The notes beneath the pieces were generated by a model, which saw only the letters and a list, made by a program, of their open reading frames with translations, ran no database searches and was not told the origin of the DNA. A program made the position numbers and the translations under genes. Shown piece by piece: positions 1-9,540 of a DNA stretch of 64,000 bases. The DNA comes from Blastococcus sp. CT_GayMR19 (GTDB taxonomy: Bacteria; Actinomycetota; Actinomycetes; Mycobacteriales; Geodermatophilaceae): assembly GCF_004570385.1 (NCBI RefSeq), contig NZ_SPQL01000006.1:62001-126000 (forward strand), in the 5' to 3' direction. The number at the start of each line of letters is the position of its first letter. Within the stretch, counting starts at the first letter, position 1.

Positions 1-843
1 CTGCTCGGCGCCGAGGTCATCCCGGTGACCACCGGCTCCCGCACGCTCAAGGACGCGATCAACGAGGCGTTCCGCGACTGGGTGACCAACGTGGAGACGA
101 CGAACTACGTCTTCGGCACGGTGGCGGGCCCGCACCCGTTCCCGGCGATGGTCCGGGACTTCCAGCGGGTGATCGGCGACGAGGCGCGCGCGCAGGTGCT
201 CGAGCGCGAAGGCCGGCTGCCCGACGCGGTGCTGGCCTGCGTCGGCGGCGGCTCCAACGCCATCGGCATCTTCACCGCCTTCGTGCCCGACGACGGCGTC
301 CGGCTCGTGGGCCTGGAGGCCGGCGGCGACGGCGTGGACACCGGGCGGCACGCGGCCACGATCACCGGTGGCTCGCCCGGCGTGCTGCACGGGGCGCGCT
401 CGTACCTGCTGCAGGACGACAACGGGCAGACCATCGAGTCGCACTCGATCAGCGCCGGGCTGGACTATCCCGGCGTCGGCCCGGAGCACTCCTACCTGCA
501 CGACATCGGCCGCGCCGAGTACCGCCCGGTCACCGACGCCGAGGCGATGGAGGCGTTCGCCCTGCTCTGCCGGACGGAGGGCATCATCCCGGCGATCGAG
601 TCCGCCCACGCCCTGGCCGGGGCGATGGTGCTCGGTCAGGAGCTGGGGCCGGAGGCGCTGCTTCTGGTCAACCTCTCCGGCCGGGGGGACAAGGACGTCG
701 AGACGGCGTCGCGCTGGTTCGGTCTCGGCGACCGCGAGGAGGTCGACCCGGGTCCCGGCCTGGACACCGACCAGCAGCCCACCGAGGGCGCCGTGACCCA
801 GGGCGACGCGGTGGCCGGCCCCGACGCAGGAGAATCGGCATGA
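1..843 (+). CDS. trpB: tryptophan synthase beta subunit, 3' part
   Basis: TrpB condenses indole with L-serine in a PLP-dependent reaction, the last step of tryptophan synthesis, in the alpha2beta2 cytoplasmic complex. The window enters the gene mid-frame, so the N-terminal half and PLP lysine are missing. Visible are the GGGSNAIG phosphate-binding loop (about 240-270), the G[10 protein letters not shown] segment, the [12 protein letters not shown] stretch and the [10 protein letters not shown]-terminal signature. A roughly 40-residue acidic, Gly/Pro-rich tail follows the conserved end. The stop lies in a palindromic element, with trpA 37 bp downstream. Identification is firm; the only limit is truncation. 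Confidence 0.97.
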   Translation: MLGAEVIPVTTGSRTLKDAINEAFRDWVTNVETTNYVFGTVAGPHPFPAMVRDFQRVIGDEARAQVLEREGRLPDAVLACVGGGSNAIGIFTAFVPDDGVRLVGLEAGGDGVDTGRHAATITGGSPGVLHGARSYLLQDDNGQTIESHSISAGLDYPGVGPEHSYLHDIGRAEYRPVTDAEAMEAFALLCRTEGIIPAIESAHALAGAMVLGQELGPEALLLVNLSGRGDKDVETASRWFGLGDREEVDPGPGLDTDQQPTEGAVTQGDAVAGPDAGESA

Positions 844-870
844 GGGCCACAGCGGCCATCTCGGCCCTGA
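843..870. repeat. short imperfect palindromic intergenic element, copy 1
   Basis: The 28 bp from the trpB stop contain agggcc and ggccct arms around a GGCC core. A related copy lies 0.8 kb downstream at the end of trpA, and a looser one follows yebC. It looks like a REP-type element sitting at gene 3' ends. Function is unknown. Confidence 0.5.
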
Positions 871-880
871 GGACGGCGGC

Positions 881-1705
881 GTGAGCAGTCAACTTGCCGA
901 GCGCATCGGCACGGCCAAGGCCGAGGGGCGGGCGGCGCTGATCGCGTATGTCCCCGTGGGCTACCCGGACGTCGAGGGCTCCATCGCGGCCATGGTCGCC
1001 GCCGTCGAGGCGGGGGCCGACGTCGTCGAGGTCGGCGTGCCCTACAGCGACCCCGGCATGGACGGCCCGGTCATCCAGCAGGCGGTGGACGTCGCCGTCC
1101 GGGCCGGCGTCGGCATGACCGACGTGCTGCGGGCGGTCGAGGCGGTCGCTGCCGCCGGGGCGGTGCCGGTGGTCATGAGCTACTGGAACCCCATCGAGAG
1201 GTACGGCGTCCCCCGGTTCGCCACCGACCTGGCCGCCGCCGGGGGAGCGGGGGCGATCACCCCCGACCTGATCCCGGACGAGGCCGCCGCGTGGCTCGGC
1301 GCCGCCGAGGGGGCCGACCTCGACCGTGTGTTCCTCGTCGCGCCGTCGTCGACCGAGGCGCGCCTCCGCTCGACGACGGCCGCCTGCCGCGGGTTCGTCT
1401 ACGCGGCCTCCACCATGGGCGTGACCGGTACGCGGGCGACGGTCGGGGATGCCGCCGAGAAGCTCGTGGCCCGGACCCGCGAGGCCCGGCCGGACCTGGC
1501 CGTCTGCGTCGGGCTCGGCGTCTCGAACGGGCACCAGGCCGCCGAGGTCGCCGCCTTCGCCGACGGCGTCATCGTCGGCTCGGCCTACGTGCGCGAGCTC
1601 CTCGAGGGCCGCGGAACCGACGGCGTCCGTCGTCTCACCGAGGACCTCGCCCGTGGTGTGAAGGGCCACAATGGCCATCTTGGCCGGTCGGAAGGCAAGG
1701 CATGA
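881..1705 (+). CDS. trpA: tryptophan synthase alpha subunit
   Basis: TrpA cleaves indole-3-glycerol phosphate to indole and glyceraldehyde 3-phosphate and channels indole to TrpB. The 274-aa product has the family length. The catalytic Glu and Asp lie in VEVGVPYSDPGMDGP, where the usual PLADGP is PGMDGP. The phosphate loop is VGLGVSNG and GVIVGSAYV. The GTG start at 881 is the first codon giving a normal N-terminus. The last about 14 residues (KGHNGHLGRSEGKA) are encoded by a palindromic repeat and are probably not conserved. The stop overlaps the lgt start (ATGA), indicating translational coupling. Confidence 0.97.
   Translation: MSSQLAERIGTAKAEGRAALIAYVPVGYPDVEGSIAAMVAAVEAGADVVEVGVPYSDPGMDGPVIQQAVDVAVRAGVGMTDVLRAVEAVAAAGAVPVVMSYWNPIERYGVPRFATDLAAAGGAGAITPDLIPDEAAAWLGAAEGADLDRVFLVAPSSTEARLRSTTAACRGFVYAASTMGVTGTRATVGDAAEKLVARTREARPDLAVCVGLGVSNGHQAAEVAAFADGVIVGSAYVRELLEGRGTDGVRRLTEDLARGVKGHNGHLGRSEGKA
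1662..1688. repeat. short palindromic element, copy 2, inside the trpA 3' end
   Basis: The stretch agggccacaatggccatct followed by tggcc is an imperfect palindrome centred on ATGGCCAT. It matches copy 1 at 843-870 at most positions. It lies inside the reading frame and supplies the trpA C-terminal tail. Confidence 0.5.
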
Positions 1706-2646
1706 CCGTTCTCGCCGCGATCCCGAGCCCGACCCAGGGCGTCTGGGAGCTCGGGCCGCTGCCGCTGCGCGCCTACGCCCTGTGCATCGTGGCCGGCATC
1801 GTCGCGGCCGTCCTGCTCACCGAGAAGCGCTGGGTGGCCCGCGGCGGAGCGCCGGGCGAGGTGCTGGACATCGCCGTCTGGGCCGTGCCGTTCGGGATCC
1901 TCGGCGGCCGGCTCTACCACGTGATCTCCAGTCCGCGGGCGTACTTCGGCGAAGGCGGGGAACCGCTGCGGGCGTTCGCCATCTGGGAGGGCGGCCTCGG
2001 CATCTGGGGCGCGATCGCCCTGGGCGGGGTCGGCGCGTGGATCGCCTGCCGCAGGCGCGGCATCCCGCTGCCGGCCTTCGCCGACGCGGTCGCGCCCGGG
2101 CTGCTCGTCGCGCAGGCGATCGGCCGGCTGGGCAACTGGTTCAACAACGAGCTGTACGGCGGCCCCACCGATCTGCCCTGGGCACTGACGATCTACGAGT
2201 GGCAGGGCGGCCGGGCGGTCCTCGACGCCGCCGGGGAGCCGGTGGTGGCCGGCTCCTTCCATCCCACGTTCCTGTACGAGCTGCTCTGGAACCTGGCCGC
2301 CGCCGCGCTGGTCATCTGGGCCGACCGCCGGTTCCGGCTGGGCCACGGCCGGGCCTTCGCGCTCTACGTCGTGGCCTACTGCACCGGCCGGCTGTGGATC
2401 GAGCTGCTGCGCACCGACCCGGCCGAGACCTTCTTCGGCGTGCGCCTCAACGTCTTCACCGCGATCGCGGTCGGCCTGCTGGCGGTGGCCTACATGGTGT
2501 GGCAACGCGGCCGCCCGAGGGAGGTCCTCGACCGGGCGCAGGTGGCCGCCGGGGACGAGGACGACGCGGGCGTCCCCGCCGGGACGGCCGACGGGCCGGG
2601 CCCGTCAGCGGCCGGGGAGCCCCGCCGTTCCGATCCCCCCGGCTGA
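1702..2646 (+). CDS. lgt: prolipoprotein diacylglyceryl transferase
   Basis: Lgt transfers diacylglycerol from phosphatidylglycerol to the lipobox cysteine of prelipoproteins in the cytoplasmic membrane. The 314-aa product has about seven membrane segments. It carries the GGRLYHV segment and the Lgt signature AIGRLGNWFNNELYGGPTD (about residues 145-163). A hydrophilic tail from about residue 275, rich in Asp, Gly and Pro, exceeds the enzymatic core, as is common in actinobacterial Lgt. The ATG at 1702 overlaps the trpA stop. The trp-lgt linkage is frequent in actinobacteria. Lipoproteins that would be its substrates are encoded elsewhere in the window (LivJ, polar amino-acid binding protein, CapA-like, EEP protein). 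Confidence 0.96.
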   Translation: MTVLAAIPSPTQGVWELGPLPLRAYALCIVAGIVAAVLLTEKRWVARGGAPGEVLDIAVWAVPFGILGGRLYHVISSPRAYFGEGGEPLRAFAIWEGGLGIWGAIALGGVGAWIACRRRGIPLPAFADAVAPGLLVAQAIGRLGNWFNNELYGGPTDLPWALTIYEWQGGRAVLDAAGEPVVAGSFHPTFLYELLWNLAAAALVIWADRRFRLGHGRAFALYVVAYCTGRLWIELLRTDPAETFFGVRLNVFTAIAVGLLAVAYMVWQRGRPREVLDRAQVAAGDEDDAGVPAGTADGPGPSAAGEPRRSDPPG

Positions 2647-2999
2647 GCCGGGGACGCCGTCCTCCGGCCAGTTCCCGCACCGATCCTGCCGACTCGCCGC
2701 ACCTCGGGTTTGGGCGTGTGGGACCGGTGTTACCGCTGTGTACCCTGCGAGCAGACCCGCCGGCGATCCTGGCCGGGTCGACCTCGTCGGAACCGGGCCA
2801 GCGTCGCCCCGCGGACGACAGCCCTCCGGCCATCCACCGGCGGGCTCGCGAGTCTGCGCCGGGCCGGGACGTACGCGCCCCTCCCGGACGGACCCTCCGC
2901 ACGTGCCGCCTGTACCGCCCTCTGACCACCGGCCCGGGCACCAGCCCCCGTCCGTGACCTCGCTCCGAGGTGCGAACGGCCGCCGACGACGGGAGTGAC
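2647..2999. other. 353-nt non-coding region upstream of gltB
   Basis: No supportable gene is seen in this spacer between lgt and gltB. It holds a possible promoter near 2719-2746, leaving a GC-rich leader of about 250 nt. No clear terminator for lgt and no recognisable riboswitch fold was seen. Confidence 0.5.
2719..2746 (+). promoter_or_regulatory. possible gltB promoter
   Basis: TGGGAC (2719-2724) and TACCCT (2741-2746) are separated by 16 nt and resemble an actinobacterial housekeeping promoter. It is the best candidate in the spacer, but the match is modest and could be chance. Confidence 0.3.
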
Positions 3000-5900
3000 A
3001 TGTCCGAGATCACCGCCCCCGCCGCTGCACGTACGGCACGCCCCTCCGGCGTGCCCTTCTCGGCCGTGCCCCCGGCCGTGCCCTTCTCCGCCCTACCCGC
3101 CCCGACCGGTCTCTACGACCCGGCGAACGACAAGGACGCCTGCGGCGTCGCCTTCGTGGCCGACGCCCGCGGGCGCCGCTCCCGGTCGATCGTCGCCGCG
3201 GGCCTGACCGCGCTGCACAACCTCGACCACCGCGGCGCCGCCGGGTCGGAGCCCAACTCCGGCGACGGCGCGGGGATCCTGACGCAGGTCCCCGACGCCC
3301 TGCTGCGGGCGAGCGTCGACTTCGACCTGCCGCCGGTTGGGGAGTATTCCGTCGGGATCGCCTTCCTGCCCACCGACGAGTCGGAGCGGGCCGCCCGGTA
3401 CGACGAGGTGGCCAAGCTCGCCGACGAGGAGGGCCTGACCGTCCTGGGCTGGCGCGACGTCCCCGTCGACCCGGACGGCGCCGACGTCGGCCCGACCGCG
3501 CGGGCGGTCATGCCGCACTTCGCCCAGCTCTTCGTGGCCGAGACGATGGGGGCCCGTGCCGACGCCGTCGCGTTCGGCGGGAACGTCGTCTGCAACGGCG
3601 TCACGCGGCTGGAGCGGCGGTCCTTCGTGCTCCGCAAGCGGGCCGAGCGCGCCGCCGTCGAGGCGGGCAGCTCGCTCTACATCACGTCGCTGTCCTCCCG
3701 GACGATCACCTACAAGGGCATGCTGACCACCGACCAGCTGCCCGCGTTCTTCCCCGACCTGCGCGACGAGCGCTACGAGTCGGCGATCGCCCTCGTGCAC
3801 AGCCGGTTCTCGACCAACACCTTCCCGAGCTGGCCGCTCGCCCACCCGTTCCGGCTGATCGCCCACAACGGCGAGATCAACACCATCAAGGGCAACCGGA
3901 ACCGGATGCGCGCCCGCGAGGCGAAGCTGGAGACGGAGCTCTTCGACGGCCCGGCCGGCCCGGCGTCCGAGCTGGGCCTCGAGCGGATCTTCCCGGTGAC
4001 CGCCAGCGACTTCAGCGACTCGGCCACCTTCGACGAGGTGCTGGAGCTGCTGCACCTGTCCGGGCGCTCACTGCCGCACGCCGTCCTGATGATGATCCCC
4101 GAGGCGTGGGAGAACCACGACGAGATGGACCCGGCCCGCCGGGCCTTCTACCGGTTCCACTCCTCGATCATGGAGCCGTGGGACGGCCCCGCCGCCGTCG
4201 CGTTCACCGACGGCACGGTCATCGGCGCCGTGCTCGACCGCAACGGCCTGCGTCCCGGCCGCTGGTGGCAGACCAAGGACGACCTGGTGGTGCTGGCCAG
4301 CGAGGTCGGCGTCCTCGACATCCCGGCCGCCGACATCGTGGCCAAGGGCCGGCTGCAGCCGGGCCGGATGTTCCTCGTCGACACCGCCGCCCGGAAGATC
4401 GTCTCCGACGAGGAGGTCAAGGGCGCCCTGGCGGCGGAGAACCCCTACGACGACTGGCTGCACGCCGGTCTCGTGCACCTGCCCTCCCTGCCCGAGCGGC
4501 GTCGTGCCCGCCCGAGCCACGAGTCCGTCGTCCGCCGGCAGACGCTCTTCGGCTACACCGAGGAGGAGCTGCGGGTCCTCATCACGCCGATGGCCGCCAG
4601 CGGCGCCGAGCCGATCGGCTCGATGGGCACCGACACCCCGATCGCCGCGCTGTCGGACCGGTCGCGGCAGCTCTACGACTACTTCGGGCAGCTGTTCGCC
4701 CAGGTGACCAACCCGCCGCTGGACGCGATCCGGGAGGAGCTGGTCACCAGCCTCGGCCGGACCTTCGGGCCGGAGCAGAACCTGCTCCAGGCCTCGCCGG
4801 CCTCCTGCCGCCAGGTGCACCTGCCGTTCCCGGTGATCGACAACGACGAGCTGGCCAAGATCCTGCACATCGACGACGACGGCGACCTGCCCGGCTTCGC
4901 CGCCGTCCGGATCACCGGCCACTTCGACGTCAACGGCGGCGGCGCTGCCCTCACCGAGGCGATCGAGTCGCTGCGGACCAAGGTGTCGAAGGCGATCTCG
5001 GCCGGTGCGCGGGTCATCGTGCTCTCCGACCGCGACTGCGACGAGCAGCGCGCCCCCATTCCGTCACTGCTGATGACGGCCGCCGTCCACCACCACCTGG
5101 TGCGCGAGCGGACCCGCATGCAGGTCGGCCTCGTCGTCGAGTCCGGCGACTGCCGCGAGGTCCACCACGTCGCGCTGCTGCTCGGCTACGGCGCTGCCGC
5201 GGTCAACCCCTACCTCGCGTTCGAGACCATCGAGGACCTCATCCGGGACGGCGCCCTGACCGGCGTCGAGCCGGCGCAGGCCGTGCGCAACATGGTCAAG
5301 GCGCTCGGCAAGGGCGTGCTCAAGGTCATGAGCAAGATGGGGATCAGCACCGTCGGCTCGTACACCATGGCGCAGATCTTCGAGGCCGTCGGGCTGTCCC
5401 AGGAGATCGTCGACGAGTACTTCACCGGCACCTCCTGCCCGCTCGGAGGCGTCGGCATCGACGTGCTCGCCGAGGAGGTGGCGATGCGCCACCGCCGCGC
5501 CTACCCGCGGAACCCGACGGAGACCGCCCACCGCACGCTGGAGACCGGCGGCGAGTACCAGTGGCGCCGCGAGGGCGAGGTGCACCTCTTCAACCCCGAG
5601 ACGGTGTTCCTGCTCCAGCACGCCACCCGCTCGCGGCAGTACGACGTCTTCGAGCAGTACACGAAGACGGTCGACGACCTGTCGGAGGAGGCCGCGACCC
5701 TGCGCGGGCTCTTCACGCTGAAGACCGGCGTCCGCCCGCCCGTGCCTCTCGACGAGGTCGAGCCGGTCAGCGAGATCGTGAAGCGGTTCAACACCGGCGC
5801 GATGAGCTACGGCTCCATCTCGGCCGAGGCGCACCAGACCCTCGCGATCGCCATGAACCGGCTCGGCGGCCGGTCCAACACCGGTGAGGGCGGCGAGGAC

Positions 5901-7694
5901 CCCGACCGCTTCACCCCCGACCCGAACGGCGACCTGCGCCGCTCGGCGATCAAGCAGGTGGCCAGCGGCCGTTTCGGGGTCACCAGCGAGTACCTGGTCA
6001 ACGCCGACGACATCCAGATCAAGATGGCCCAGGGCGCCAAGCCCGGCGAGGGCGGCCAGCTGCCGGGCAGCAAGGTCTACCCGTGGGTGGCGCGCACCCG
6101 GCACTCGACGCCGGGCGTCGGCCTGATCAGCCCGCCGCCGCACCACGACATCTACTCGATCGAGGACCTCAAGCAGCTCATCCACGACCTCAAGAACGCC
6201 AACAACGAGGCGCGGGTGCACGTCAAGCTCGTCTCCGAGGTGGGCGTCGGGACGGTCGCGGCCGGCGTCAGCAAGGCGCACGCCGACGTCGTCCTGATCT
6301 CCGGTCACGACGGCGGCACCGGCGCGGCACCACTGACCTCGCTCAAGCACGCCGGCTCCCCGTGGGAGCTCGGCCTGGCCGAGACGCAGCAGACGCTGCT
6401 CGCCAACGGCCTGCGCGACCGGATCGTGGTGCAGGTCGATGGGCAGATGAAGACCGGCCGGGACGTCGTCGTCGCCGCCCTCCTCGGTGCCGAGGAGTTC
6501 GGTTTCGCCACCGCGCCGCTGGTGGTGTCCGGCTGCGTGATGATGCGGGTCTGCCACCTCGACACCTGCCCGGTGGGTGTCGCCACGCAGAACCCGGAGC
6601 TGCGCAAGCGGTTCACCGGCCAGCCGGAATTCGTCGTCACCTTCTTCGAGTTCCTGGCCGAGCAGGTGCGGCAGTACCTGGCGGAGCTCGGCTTCCGGTC
6701 GATCGACGAGGCCGTGGGCCACGCCGAGCTGCTGGACACCCGCAAGGCGGTGGACCACTGGAAGGCCGCCGGGCTGGACCTCTCGCCGATGCTGGTCGTC
6801 CCCGAGCTGCCCGAGGGTGCGCCCTTGCACCGGGTGCGGTCGCAGGACCACGGCCTGGACGTCGCCCTCGACCAGACGCTCATCCAGCTCTGCGAGGGCG
6901 CGCTGCTCGACGCGCGGCCGGTCAGCCTCGAGCTGCCGGTCCGAAACGTCAACCGAACGGTCGGCACGATGCTCGGGTCGATGGTCACCCGCCGCTTCGG
7001 TGGCGAGGGCCTGCCCGACGGGACGATCGACCTCACGTTCGGCGGCTCGGCGGGCCAGTCCTTCGGCGCGTTCCTGCCGCGCGGGATCACGATGCGGCTC
7101 TTCGGCGACGCCAACGACTACGTCGGCAAGGGCCTGTCCGGCGGCCGGATCGTCGTCCGGCCGTCCCGGGAGGCGACCTTCCCCGCCGAGGACAACGTCA
7201 TCGCCGGCAACGTCATCGGCTACGGCGCCACCGGCGGGGAGATCTTCCTGCGCGGGCGGGTGGGGGAGCGGTTCTGCGTCCGCAACTCCGGTGCGCTGGC
7301 CGTCGTCGAGGGCGTCGGCGACCACGCGCTGGAGTACATGACCGGTGGTCAGGCGGTCATCCTCGGTGCGGCCGGACGCAACATCGCCGCGGGCATGTCC
7401 GGCGGCATCGGATACGTGCTGGACCTCGCCCGCCACCGGGTCAACACCGACATGGTCGACATCGAGCCGCTGGACGGCGAGTCCGCCCAGTGGCTGCGCG
7501 ACGTGCTCGTGCGCTACGCGGCCGAGACCGAGTCGCCGGTGGCGCACGCCCTGCTGGCCGACTGGGGCCGCTGGTCGGAGCAGTTCAGCGTGATCATGCC
7601 GCGCGACTACAAGCGGGCGCTGGACGCCCAGCGGATGGCCGAGGCCAACGGGACAGACGTCGACCTCGCAGTGATGGAGGCCGCTCGTGGCTGA
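3000..7694 (+). CDS. gltB: glutamate synthase large subunit
   Basis: GltB releases ammonia from glutamine and forms glutamate from 2-oxoglutarate, working with GltD. The product is 1564 aa. The ATG at 3000 follows GGGAG (2991-2995). Cys48 in DKDACGVAF is the expected autocatalytically exposed nucleophile; the 47-residue propeptide is Pro-rich with a VPFSA duplication. Domains in order are class-II amidotransferase, central domain, FMN-binding synthase domain ([14 protein letters not shown]) and C-terminal beta-helix ([13 protein letters not shown]). The 3Fe-4S cysteines are C1179, C1185 and C1190. The end carries a duplicated stretch that recurs at the gltD start. Confidence 0.98.
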   Translation: MSEITAPAAARTARPSGVPFSAVPPAVPFSALPAPTGLYDPANDKDACGVAFVADARGRRSRSIVAAGLTALHNLDHRGAAGSEPNSGDGAGILTQVPDALLRASVDFDLPPVGEYSVGIAFLPTDESERAARYDEVAKLADEEGLTVLGWRDVPVDPDGADVGPTARAVMPHFAQLFVAETMGARADAVAFGGNVVCNGVTRLERRSFVLRKRAERAAVEAGSSLYITSLSSRTITYKGMLTTDQLPAFFPDLRDERYESAIALVHSRFSTNTFPSWPLAHPFRLIAHNGEINTIKGNRNRMRAREAKLETELFDGPAGPASELGLERIFPVTASDFSDSATFDEVLELLHLSGRSLPHAVLMMIPEAWENHDEMDPARRAFYRFHSSIMEPWDGPAAVAFTDGTVIGAVLDRNGLRPGRWWQTKDDLVVLASEVGVLDIPAADIVAKGRLQPGRMFLVDTAARKIVSDEEVKGALAAENPYDDWLHAGLVHLPSLPERRRARPSHESVVRRQTLFGYTEEELRVLITPMAASGAEPIGSMGTDTPIAALSDRSRQLYDYFGQLFAQVTNPPLDAIREELVTSLGRTFGPEQNLLQASPASCRQVHLPFPVIDNDELAKILHIDDDGDLPGFAAVRITGHFDVNGGGAALTEAIESLRTKVSKAISAGARVIVLSDRDCDEQRAPIPSLLMTAAVHHHLVRERTRMQVGLVVESGDCREVHHVALLLGYGAAAVNPYLAFETIEDLIRDGALTGVEPAQAVRNMVKALGKGVLKVMSKMGISTVGSYTMAQIFEAVGLSQEIVDEYFTGTSCPLGGVGIDVLAEEVAMRHRRAYPRNPTETAHRTLETGGEYQWRREGEVHLFNPETVFLLQHATRSRQYDVFEQYTKTVDDLSEEAATLRGLFTLKTGVRPPVPLDEVEPVSEIVKRFNTGAMSYGSISAEAHQTLAIAMNRLGGRSNTGEGGEDPDRFTPDPNGDLRRSAIKQVASGRFGVTSEYLVNADDIQIKMAQGAKPGEGGQLPGSKVYPWVARTRHSTPGVGLISPPPHHDIYSIEDLKQLIHDLKNANNEARVHVKLVSEVGVGTVAAGVSKAHADVVLISGHDGGTGAAPLTSLKHAGSPWELGLAETQQTLLANGLRDRIVVQVDGQMKTGRDVVVAALLGAEEFGFATAPLVVSGCVMMRVCHLDTCPVGVATQNPELRKRFTGQPEFVVTFFEFLAEQVRQYLAELGFRSIDEAVGHAELLDTRKAVDHWKAAGLDLSPMLVVPELPEGAPLHRVRSQDHGLDVALDQTLIQLCEGALLDARPVSLELPVRNVNRTVGTMLGSMVTRRFGGEGLPDGTIDLTFGGSAGQSFGAFLPRGITMRLFGDANDYVGKGLSGGRIVVRPSREATFPAEDNVIAGNVIGYGATGGEIFLRGRVGERFCVRNSGALAVVEGVGDHALEYMTGGQAVILGAAGRNIAAGMSGGIGYVLDLARHRVNTDMVDIEPLDGESAQWLRDVLVRYAAETESPVAHALLADWGRWSEQFSVIMPRDYKRALDAQRMAEANGTDVDLAVMEAARG

Positions 7695-7807
7695 CCGTCG
7701 TTTCCAGCTTTCGGTACAGAAAGCTGCCGCCCCCCGCGCCGCTTTCTGTACCGAAAGCGCGAAGGTGGCATCCGGCACCATCTCTCTGGAGGCAGCTCGT
7801 GGCTGAC
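7675..7807. repeat. small hairpin-bearing insertion with flanking 21-bp direct repeats
   Basis: The 21 bp at 7675-7695 recur at 7787-7807 with one mismatch, 112 bp apart. Between them are perfect 18-bp inverted arms, GCTTTCGGTACAGAAAGC (7707-7724) and its complement (7741-7758), around a 16-nt loop. Each arm is itself nearly palindromic. Both copies of the direct repeat carry CTCGTGGCTGAC: the first ends gltB and the second starts gltD. The pattern suggests insertion of a miniature element with target duplication. Confidence 0.7.
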
Positions 7808-9286
7808 ACCACCGGATTCCTGAAGTACGACCGGGAGCTGCCGCCGCGCCGTCCGGTCGACATCCGGATCCTGGACTGGAAGGACGTCTACCTCACCCGC
7901 GAGAACGGGGAGGACGAGGTCTTCCCCGTCGCGGCCGTCCGCAAGCAGGCGGCGCGCTGCATGGACTGCGGCATCCCGTTCTGCCACCACGCCTGCCCGG
8001 TCGCCAACCTGATCCCGGAGTGGAACGACCTCGCCCGTCGCGACGACTGGCAGGAGGCCATCGAGCGGCTGCACTCGACGAACAACTTCCCGGAGTTCAC
8101 CGGGAAGCTGTGTCCCGCCCCCTGCGAGGGCTCCTGCGTGCTGAACCTCCAGGAGTCGCCCGTCACGATCAAGCAGATCGAGTGGGAGATCATCGACCGC
8201 GCCTACATCGAGGGATGGGTGCAGCCCCAGACCGCGGCCGAGCGCACCGGCAAGAAGGTCGCCGTCGTGGGCTCCGGTCCCGCCGGGCTGGCGGCCGCAC
8301 AGCAGCTGACCCGCGCCGGCCACGACGTGACGGTCTACGAGCGGGCCGACCGCATCGGCGGGCTGCTCCGCTACGGGATCCCCGAGTTCAAGATGGAGAA
8401 GGCCGTCCTCGACCGGCGGCTGGACCAGATGCGCGCCGAGGGCACGCGCTTCGTGACGGGCGTCGACGTCGGTGGCGACAACGACGGCGACCTGTCCACC
8501 GACGCGCTGCGAGCCGAGTTCGACGCCGTCGTCCTCGCGGGCGGGGCCACCGTCGGCCGTGACCTGCCGGTCCCCGGCCGGGACCTCGCCGGCATCCACA
8601 TGGCCATGGACTACCTGCCCTACGGCAACCTGCAGGCGCTCGGTGAGCTCGACGACCCGCCGATCAACGCGCACGGCAAGCACGTGGTGATCATCGGTGG
8701 CGGTGACACCGGGGCGGACTGCCTCGGCACCGCGCACCGGCAGGGCGCCGCGTCGGTGACCCAGCTGGAGATCATGCCGACCCCGCCGGACCGCCGGGCG
8801 GAGACCAACCCCTGGCCCACCTATCCGATGATCATGCGTGTCTCGAGCGCCCACGAAGAGGGCGGGGAGCGGCTCTACTCGGTCAACACCGAGCGGTTCC
8901 TCGGCGACGACTCGGGCAACGTGCGGGCCCTGCTCCTGCACGACGTGGAGCGGGTCGACGGCCGGTTCCAGAAGGTCGAGGGCACCGAGCGGGAGCTCCC
9001 GGCCGATCTGGTCTTCCTCGCCATGGGCTTCACCGGGGCGCAGCGGGAGGGCCTCGTGGACGCGCTCGGTGTCGAGGTCGACGGCCGGGGCAACGTCGTC
9101 CGCGACAAGGAGTTCATGGCCACCCTGCCCGGGGTCTTCGTGGCCGGCGACATCGGTCGCGGTCAGTCGCTGATCGTGTGGGCCATCGCCGAGGGCCGCG
9201 CCGCCGCGGCCGCCGCCGACGTCTGGCTGACCGGCAACTCCATGCTGCCGCGCCCGGTGACGCCCACGGCCGTCGCGCTGCGATGA
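7799..9286 (+). CDS. gltD: glutamate synthase small subunit
   Basis: GltD is the FAD flavoprotein that passes electrons from NADPH to GltB. The 495-aa product has the N-terminal cysteine clusters for 4Fe-4S centres (C54, C57, C62, C66 and C105, C109, C113). A first Rossmann motif is VAVVGSGPAGLAAAQ, a second is VVIIGGGDTGADC, and the C-terminal FAD site is GVFVAGDIGRGQSLIVWAI. The GTG at 7799 gives VADTTGFLKYDRE, the standard N-terminus. It lies in the downstream copy of a 21-bp duplication, so it has probably been separated from gltB by insertion. In the upstream copy an identical GTG overlaps the gltB stop. Confidence 0.97.
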   Translation: MADTTGFLKYDRELPPRRPVDIRILDWKDVYLTRENGEDEVFPVAAVRKQAARCMDCGIPFCHHACPVANLIPEWNDLARRDDWQEAIERLHSTNNFPEFTGKLCPAPCEGSCVLNLQESPVTIKQIEWEIIDRAYIEGWVQPQTAAERTGKKVAVVGSGPAGLAAAQQLTRAGHDVTVYERADRIGGLLRYGIPEFKMEKAVLDRRLDQMRAEGTRFVTGVDVGGDNDGDLSTDALRAEFDAVVLAGGATVGRDLPVPGRDLAGIHMAMDYLPYGNLQALGELDDPPINAHGKHVVIIGGGDTGADCLGTAHRQGAASVTQLEIMPTPPDRRAETNPWPTYPMIMRVSSAHEEGGERLYSVNTERFLGDDSGNVRALLLHDVERVDGRFQKVEGTERELPADLVFLAMGFTGAQREGLVDALGVEVDGRGNVVRDKEFMATLPGVFVAGDIGRGQSLIVWAIAEGRAAAAAADVWLTGNSMLPRPVTPTAVALR

Positions 9287-9334
9287 CACTGCGATCCTCC
9301 GGATCGCAATGACACTGCGATCCTCCGGATCGCA
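9283..9334. repeat. tandem pair of 26-bp palindromic repeats
   Basis: Two identical 26-bp units (9283-9308 and 9309-9334) abut, the first overlapping the gltD stop. Each contains tgcgatcc-tcc-ggatcgca, an 8-bp stem with a 3-nt loop. A variant hairpin of the same design is found at 14504-14521. The units may help end gltD transcription, but no T-tract follows. Confidence 0.65.
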
Positions 9335-9351
9335 CCGCGGCCCATTGCCGT

Positions 9352-9477
9352 CCCGGCTGCGGTGAGCCGCTGCGTCGTGCCTGCGCGGCACCCTTCGGGC
9401 CCCACTCGGCGGGACCCGGCTGCGCTGAGCGAGTCCGTCGCGCCTGCGCGGGACCCTGCGGGCCCCACTCGGCGCGA
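9352..9477. repeat. 63-bp imperfect tandem duplication
   Basis: Units at 9352-9414 and 9415-9477 both start CCCGGCTGC and share GGGCCCCACTCGGCG near their ends. A third partial copy lies inverted at 14421-14460. They are intergenic between gltD and pyk, with no coding potential. Confidence 0.6.
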
Positions 9478-9527
9478 CCAGCGCTGTCGGCACGTGGGGC
9501 CGTCCGGTGAGACCGAGCCCACCCCAC

Positions 9528-9540
9528 TAGCGTTCTCGTC
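9528..9540 (+). promoter_or_regulatory. likely leaderless promoter of pyk (-10 TAGCGT)
   Basis: TAGCGT at 9528-9533 stands 7 nt before the ATG with no Shine-Dalgarno sequence between. This places the transcription start at the start codon. The same spacing recurs before several other genes in the window. Confidence 0.4.

Noticed and set aside
2747-2999. Riboswitch or protein-binding leader before gltB
   Set aside because: The leader is long, but I could not identify a conserved aptamer or terminator/antiterminator pair by eye.
5064-7781. 905-codon open frame antisense to gltB
   Set aside because: It is the complement of a certain gene in very GC-rich DNA, where the antisense frame rarely meets stops. 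The translation is low-complexity Arg/Asp/Gly/His-rich and has no domain.
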